Of a DNA stretch of 64,000 nt, positions 63,549-64,000 are shown one piece after another (position 1 is the stretch's first letter; the number at the start of each line of letters is the position of its first letter). Source of the stretch: an uncultured Pseudokineococcus sp. GTDB lineage: Bacteria > Actinomycetota > Actinomycetes > Actinomycetales > Quadrisphaeraceae. The stretch lies in the NCBI RefSeq assembly GCF_947495735.1, contig NZ_CANMAA010000004.1, positions 248,001 through 312,000 on the forward strand. The letters are read 5' to 3'. Under the pieces are notes generated by a model. That model saw nothing but the letters and a program-made list of their open reading frames with translations. It ran no database searches and had not been told where the DNA came from. A program made the translations under genes and the position numbers.

Positions 63549-64000
63549 TCAGCGACGCCCGTGCAGGGCCCACGCGTGGATGTCGGCGTTCACCCGGCGC
63601 ACCTGCGCGGGGATCGTGAAGGCGTCGACCACGAACAGCACGAAGAGGGTGCCGAAGAAGAGGAACCCGACGAGGAACCACACGGTCAGCCAGCCCATGA
63701 GCGTCAGGCCCAGGTACAGGACCCCCTGCAGGGGCTGGCGGAGGTAGAACTTGTGGGCCCCGAACTGCGCCAGGAACAACCACAGCAGGTAGGCGACCGT
63801 CGTGTCCTTGTAGCCGAGCGGTGGTGCGGGCGGTCCCGCGTAGCCGCCCTGGCCGGGGTAGCCGCGCTGGCCCGCGTAGCCCTGCTGACCCGGGTACCCC
63901 TGCTGACCCGCGTAGCCCTGCTGACCCGCGTAGCCCTGCTGACCCGCGTAGCCCTGCTGACCCGCGTAGCCCTGCTGACCCGGGTAGCCCTGCTGGCCGC
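63549..64000 (-). CDS. TM2-domain membrane protein with GQQGYA repeats (cut by window edge)
   Basis: At least 150 aa; the start lies beyond the window. The C-terminal part is a TM2 domain: [20 protein letters not shown], a tight turn, [20 protein letters not shown], then a third hydrophobic stretch and a polar tail. The visible N-terminal part consists of six-residue [12 protein letters not shown] repeats, a flexible extension of the kind found on many actinobacterial membrane proteins. Function unknown. Convergent with rnd. Confidence 0.85.
   Translation of the reverse strand, partial: GQQGYPGQQGYAGQQGYAGQQGYAGQQGYAGQQGYPGQQGYAGQRGYPGQGGYAGPPAPPLGYKDTTVAYLLWLFLAQFGAHKFYLRQPLQGVLYLGLTLMGWLTVWFLVGFLFFGTLFVLFVVDAFTIPAQVRRVNADIHAWALHGRR
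63838..64000. repeat. 18-bp tandem repeat in the TM2 gene
   Basis: About nine copies of an 18-bp unit (CCCTGCTGACCCGCGTAG and variants) run to the window edge, encoding GQQGYA on the minus strand. Confidence 0.92.

Noticed and set aside
63838-64000. CRISPR-like regular repeat
   Set aside because: 18-bp units without spacers, in frame, coding for GQQGYA: a protein repeat.

Overview
The window is very GC-rich, strictly bacterial DNA from an actinomycete. It carries a mycothiol-type actinobacterial gene set: the phosphatidylinositol/PIM lipid operon, coproporphyrin-dependent heme genes (HemQ, HemY/CgoX, HemE), GlnA2, glgX-treY-treZ and GTG-rich starts. An SsgA/SsgB-family cell-division protein and a WhiI-like orphan regulator point to a morphologically complex lineage that sporulates or divides in several planes. 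Kineosporiales (Kineococcus/Quadrisphaera-like) is my best guess from the combination, but this is inference and not proven by any marker here.

Layout. 1-7.1 kb: a cut amidotransferase, glnA2, an MFS exporter, ppk2, then nadE-panB. 7.2-9.3 kb: a class F-like sortase with its wall-anchored substrate. 9.4-17.3 kb: pdxS and the thrS-HIT-pgsA-patA-pimA-LemA-like run (minus strand) that makes PI and PIM lipids. 17.4-22.5 kb: a MOSC protein, tRNA-Val(CAC), a PGPGW membrane protein, SsgB-like, pabC/pabB and a tRNA-Gly/Cys/Val cluster.

22.5-35.7 kb is the accessory part: a compact type VII secretion-like island. It holds an FHA-FtsK/EccC-EssC ATPase on the plus strand and, on the minus strand, a Ser/Thr kinase, two small unknown proteins, a WXG100 protein and a 1524-aa Rhs protein with a polymorphic toxin tip. 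It sits directly behind tRNA-Val(GAC) and ends at a 43-bp degenerate copy of the 3' end of that tRNA. The toxin tip is clearly lower in GC than the rest, and no immunity gene is visible behind it.

35.8-48.9 kb: YihY, the trehalose operon glgX-treY-treZ, a Tat-exported (alpha/alpha)6-barrel-like protein, ZapE, SseA-SufE and a RibD-like reductase. 49-56.5 kb: a DUF222-HNH protein, an alpha/beta hydrolase with DoxX, ATP-dependent DNA ligase, small unknown genes, MsrB-GNAT. 56.5-60.2 kb: heme genes hemQ, hemY and hemE. 60.2-64 kb: DUF3000, a WhiI-like regulator behind a FliA/WhiG-type promoter, RNase D and a cut TM2 protein.

Two genome-wide habits stand out. At least twelve genes have a TANNNT box 6-8 nt in front of the start codon and no ribosome-binding site, which is the signature of leaderless mRNAs. 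Many proteins also carry short in-frame tandem repeats in their N- or C-terminal tails.
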